The position numbers were made by a program, and so were the translations under genes. A stretch of DNA of 64,000 bases from Thermoanaerobaculia bacterium (GTDB lineage: Bacteria; Acidobacteriota; Thermoanaerobaculia; Multivoradales; J023). The notes below the pieces were generated by a model. That model made no database searches. It was not told the origin of the DNA and was given only the letters and a program-made list of their open reading frames with translations. Below, piece after piece: positions 63,601-64,000 of this stretch (its first letter is position 1; each line of letters begins with the position of its first letter). The DNA is taken from the NCBI GenBank assembly GCA_030431255.1, contig JAUIJL010000019.1, positions 124,001-188,000 on the forward strand, read 5' to 3'.

Positions 63601-63998
63601 AAGGTCAGGCGGTCGCCGACGCGAAACGGCACGAATTCAGACGTCGAGATGCCGGTCACCAGCTGTTGGACCGGGCTCGCCTCGTCGGTTCTGCCGGCGG
63701 TTTCGATCTCGGGCTCCAGGCCCATCGTAAAGTCCCCGTTGGGAGTCAAATAGGTGAGCCCAGACAAGACCGAGAGACTCTGGGAGATGTGCTCCACACC
63801 GTGATCGAGCACCAGGGCCGCGCAGCCCAGGGGTTTCAGGGTCAAGCCGTGGCCGGAGACGGTTTCAAATTCCGATCCCAGGGCTTTGTCTGTCGGGAAG
63901 CCCAGCCGAGTGCGCTCGGGATCCAGTGGTGACAAGGGATCGAAACGCACCTGAAACGGGATCTTGTCGGTGTCGGCTCGAAACACCGGGAAACGATG
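54669..63998 (-). CDS. Giant protein (at least 3105 aa), 5'-truncated, unknown family
   Basis: The frame is open from the right edge to a stop at 54669. A GTG at 63986 is the first start codon, but no ribosome binding site precedes it and the frame stays open upstream (HRFPVFRADTDK), so the gene likely begins outside. No signal peptide is visible. The central third (about residues 560-1300) is strongly beta-rich and amphipathic, with repeated GLFGITRLDFADLGIRIEF- and FGLGFHLDLGSLGTL-like stretches, reminiscent of DUF6603-type giant beta proteins. The last 1500 residues hold Asp- and Arg-rich globular segments with TGSEGA, SSTAV and GDPGTGD linker repeats. No catalytic motif is recognised. The tentative DUF6603 likeness is from memory and unverified. 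Confidence 0.7.
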   Translation of the reverse strand, partial: HRFPVFRADTDKIPFQVRFDPLSPLDPERTRLGFPTDKALGSEFETVSGHGLTLKPLGCAALVLDHGVEHISQSLSVLSGLTYLTPNGDFTMGLEPEIETAGRTDEASPVQQLVTGISTSEFVPFRVGDRLTFHAKQPATDPRGLTPPGAASRQSATSTLELHDLATTAWVSISAPTETEPEARTESHELHSQPEDMTLYGDADGQQAAEPRRMPFASQSRPGIEGRPFPMAPFLGLTRLAENIDDTLELEAELISAARQQRLPSPASAPAEEIRAARTDRERRFTPQGFPVELEDGQWRRLVMAKTPLGDFGFDNVDPVFTRSLARDRVCLVISRLPKELGTLLEDLKLAGWGMSVKKSFQPEPTDNEPDPPDDGLPPTTMILKYQDRKLSELMVDPTTWNEAETFNQDPSDLARRLKEFLRITRDRHVELETESPGSSPYGPFLQRIDDAGWNGVVVVHPDLVLDNLPESIQGLLPGIDTERFRSHHFGIELSRVGQEGFEVEESSLFGVIDYPSPPGELPREPSTGIADLQVQTLRLQFEKSEVRRFDCQVKVWLDVVFGDEVEQLDPISGQPADDNSILFDGVYESRLGENDTKIETYTFAHEGDYRFQFDSGILQELRISRLQLTTLEAHGKRGVTRLGFWGYLSFHTTVDLGLFGITRLDFADLGIRIEFDLDEKPKKRDFSFDPGALRLELEDKNLGSGLLDFLPFDLKFFQFAPGETSLKLPDLGYFSFGNPTGSNKDGSFKFGLGFHLDLGSLGTLAKQLEGWVLEILMGWLPKGDGGGFAFGFKMAGNGTGELDLGIEGVLKVLVEQYRIEKLTLPATIDNSNNERTLYVLQAKDCRLKVFNHTFPADSELQLFFFVDPKDVVSGRLGKIGWFGKLGTEDQGTTGSGDLEVPLVALGQRVNAYPRGGVPSTQEIIDHIKDEIGALDEVGDLKKLVDTEALEFDPSREWTVALRTVLWSLAELDLVFLDPDIYGIRLKVPAGDTRLFELDVLYRRITDELGVYSIELTLPDAWRQLEFGAASLTLPVIGLDIYTNGDFQIDVGYPWNLDFSRSCSFQMLPFLGSAGLYYAQLNAASSSLVPVPKNPHWTFDPVIQSGFAARFGLGKEFRKGPLRAGVSVTVFATLEGAWGRLRQLSEEPDDNRSLPPAPKDDYFYLAGTTGVLGEVYGYVDFGIVKAGVDVRIWVAFGWVLETYQPVVVFVEAGVRVRVRVVIGSFKVFGKKIEIKITFRFSTRLRFEWKVSKDKTVLWNDTFERKDGRRLPVSSLRLEPGERPEPRILSWADAPEVRRAAETPVLELLLSPDITLVDGHPEAVLLLSVAGGPKDGDPGTGDPGNGDPGTGDHESREGETREDPAHPTPFTLLAQALTSWAVWVCFPERHGEGPPEGWQLSPEQLDDLEACLALPKSLARADSADHQPLDYARLLEFLGQRFRFTLRDPEEGETLDGAVFPMFPELGLSFTYDGQSTEVKLWEHRPVSEDYERELDQHFEKLRVLIEQAQPDARPAGLRRQARPVSELLFEDYFQLLVRSAAGALTETSWPDGSAAQEPTNPTLTLAERYELLSERGRWSELAAGVGRFFLHGLRVPDADGSGTSHALLSFAGQQRRFFDQIPPQGSPDTYAIGLFKKPDSLPWLETSVAPIEVSVDGLRRLADTPIPADLSVVEARSPIRPRPRRDALRRPTAWTRGGSAHGTLWSLAPETLARLMKASEALTVHRTAKEESLGNADGPILDVVWSARVELRLERVPQGTSTVPGVYRLLPLPDEGRRVVEAILDSTALDSNVVGQCRLHLLYSAEAEQDGAGLESAESPDVHLWRTDLSTEPRPEGFALQGAREGAEELRVSASLGEAADFLELLRRSSIVRSRGYFLSYKDGNNELPDRLFKTDGSDANSTSSAAQLTLLAQFEATVSGAAVATPAEIGPPIESLWTPGAPPEPSDVFYARSPKDDFETALPLGCVGFRAYRRAPEKTLRRPAALAGSGLPEFGLTRQQILNAAALTEDNPLADALLLEAGSDGVELSTRFHLLDYQLDETGPVRELDAEDVLPIAPSEVEAPSASSEPRQIPAAVEVGDWCYEHVLPVHQLTGKEPAERSPYDGIGLDLPVELGLRDLYGNRFELADDAVTLPVRYFDALLPVTEWPSCTVGYRFVEDRPGQVEAVFSFDPRGFLKTRATDTEPEKWLDRSDPEDRERIDDVRELYQRAKQQLLDAHVELAVSFTGGTGAVVLKTAGSSRPDLPLIQLIQAIEEFLVGLENVPPEGPTPPSLDQWSVSFPITLPEDQNLVELDFRLLLTRPRDLAHERAVAQGLTRIWRVDVPLTPIIARTITDEGAVDEGVTGSEGATGSEGATGSEGDRGLKEFARIFARAFPGQRLATGLGATQDRAVDAKALWAVHDRLVELEVDGRAHAFALPPLSTDLQSGQVAVPAVPGRDGTAVRIADFDLDVNTRAFLRDLELGLAPEYAKFLRPVASDDFDELVRRKNSLSEHLSAALRPVFTDGPPTVGLESTRRLLRDRLAADLRNGYDLDAAFALPLKRKDAGGRGGAVAFGRLSTANDRGRLFPGNLELTAAPMVLSVLVDARLEAQNERLWFADLKYELTHIGRHTGGQTDGRDDVEWLQLVDKEVLEIGPDTTVEVPIPIRRYPEAPVLDRHGLPKEEQDLTTEPFSGNGDSFEERIRKLRRWPYEVDFNQRFVGQDTVLLDITYGQKNGDRSRLLSVTESLFAALVAYQHHREGLWDVIQRFPKGTASETEAKNAMSALVQLATAVTSSLASGALRRTALDGEDRERYQIDDDPIEDQNAEGRRRLQACRTKPADGGPFELHVLNSRGESLVVGTAVSSTAVSSTAVSSTSVSSTAVSNSVADRCVSLEYEPQADQTRLYRRLRRLDLDVAERQMAWAGVELRRNLKLGTDDQGEDRPVDPDFIYRTPQVRFGEPFHPFIDIVEDIPVPRPMKPNEAENLEGDIELLLRAVVGPALKHRETPTTVELRWGFESGKLDRALGRTKPVRAAHPIGLMPPMDLSDAVGSGTGAVGSRGALFTPAQAAAGAARLLRDWLAEHPLPREGRGSHFVLDLRLYGSGESSGRPILRLRRLMVPVRAE
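55396..55470. repeat. 15-bp in-frame tandem repeat inside the giant ORF
   Basis: Five units of GAGACCGCGGTGCTG code, on the minus strand, for SSTAV repeats. The period is a multiple of three, so copy-number changes keep the frame. Likely a flexible linker. Confidence 0.9.
56913..56968. repeat. 18-bp in-frame repeat inside the giant ORF
   Basis: About three units of CCTTCAGACCCTGTGGCA code for TGSEGA repeats on the minus strand. A similar 15-bp repeat (CGGTCCCGGGATCGC) at about 59951-60000 codes for GDPGT/GDPGN. Confidence 0.85.
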
Positions 63999-64000
63999 GC

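Overview
This window is high-GC DNA (roughly 60-65% by eye) with about 39 protein genes. No rRNA, tRNA or CRISPR was seen. The gene families suggest an Acidobacteriota-like organism, perhaps near Thermoanaerobaculia. The evidence is a MacB/FtsX-type permease without an ATPase, CRTAC1/ASPIC-UnbV plus TPR proteins, a winged-helix/TolB-like/TPR regulator, a two-component-regulator-propeller kinase, and secreted proteins carrying a DGFESG..W motif. The phylum is inferred from family style, not from a marker gene.

The most informative region is 10.6-16.8 kb. It reads, all on the minus strand, as ParA, a ribbon-helix-helix partner protein, a large protein ending in an XRE-type HTH that is probably the replication initiator, an origin-like 1.07-kb non-coding block, and a DnaB-family helicase. 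The block holds eight good copies of an 18-bp iteron (consensus ACACCCGGAGTGTGAGCA). Several copies have a GGTCCCA-like box exactly 22 bp ahead. It also holds GGTCCC/GGGACC palindromes, a perfect 42-bp palindrome, an AT-rich stretch and exact 18-bp direct repeats. An AT-rich segment upstream of parA carries a perfect 18-bp palindrome between two 9-bp repeats, a candidate centromere or operator. Together these suggest the window lies on a plasmid, megaplasmid or chromid rather than the main chromosome.

Left of the origin, dnaB is tightly coupled (overlaps or gaps of at most 3 bp) to an 89-aa repetitive ORF, a Ser/Thr kinase, an exported coiled-coil protein and a His-rich membrane protein. A TonB receptor follows after 219 bp. 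The far left holds a FadL-type porin, a redoxin and a DGFESG protein.

From 16.8 to 54 kb the content is accessory and signalling: a 1813-aa kinase-like/AAA/GAF/histidine kinase, a methyltransferase, a CheY-like regulator, a thermolysin-type protease, a DUF4440-TPR-CRTAC1 operon, a double PilZ protein, a CadC-like regulator, a POT transporter, an S9 peptidase, an ECF sigma factor with a short partner, an SRPBCC-photolyase pair, an ADOP permease, a hybrid histidine kinase, a propeller histidine kinase and a tyrosine recombinase with altered catalytic residues. Around 53-54 kb lie decayed remnants: the C-terminus of a SNF2 helicase and an antitoxin with a truncated RelE/ParE-like toxin. The last 9.3 kb is one giant ORF of at least 3105 codons running off the right edge.

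A recurring theme is short tandem repeats of 12-19 bp. They occur as intergenic arrays at 23.5, 33.7 and 40.7 kb, as a coding array at 10.4 kb, and as in-frame linkers inside the giant protein and a histidine kinase.
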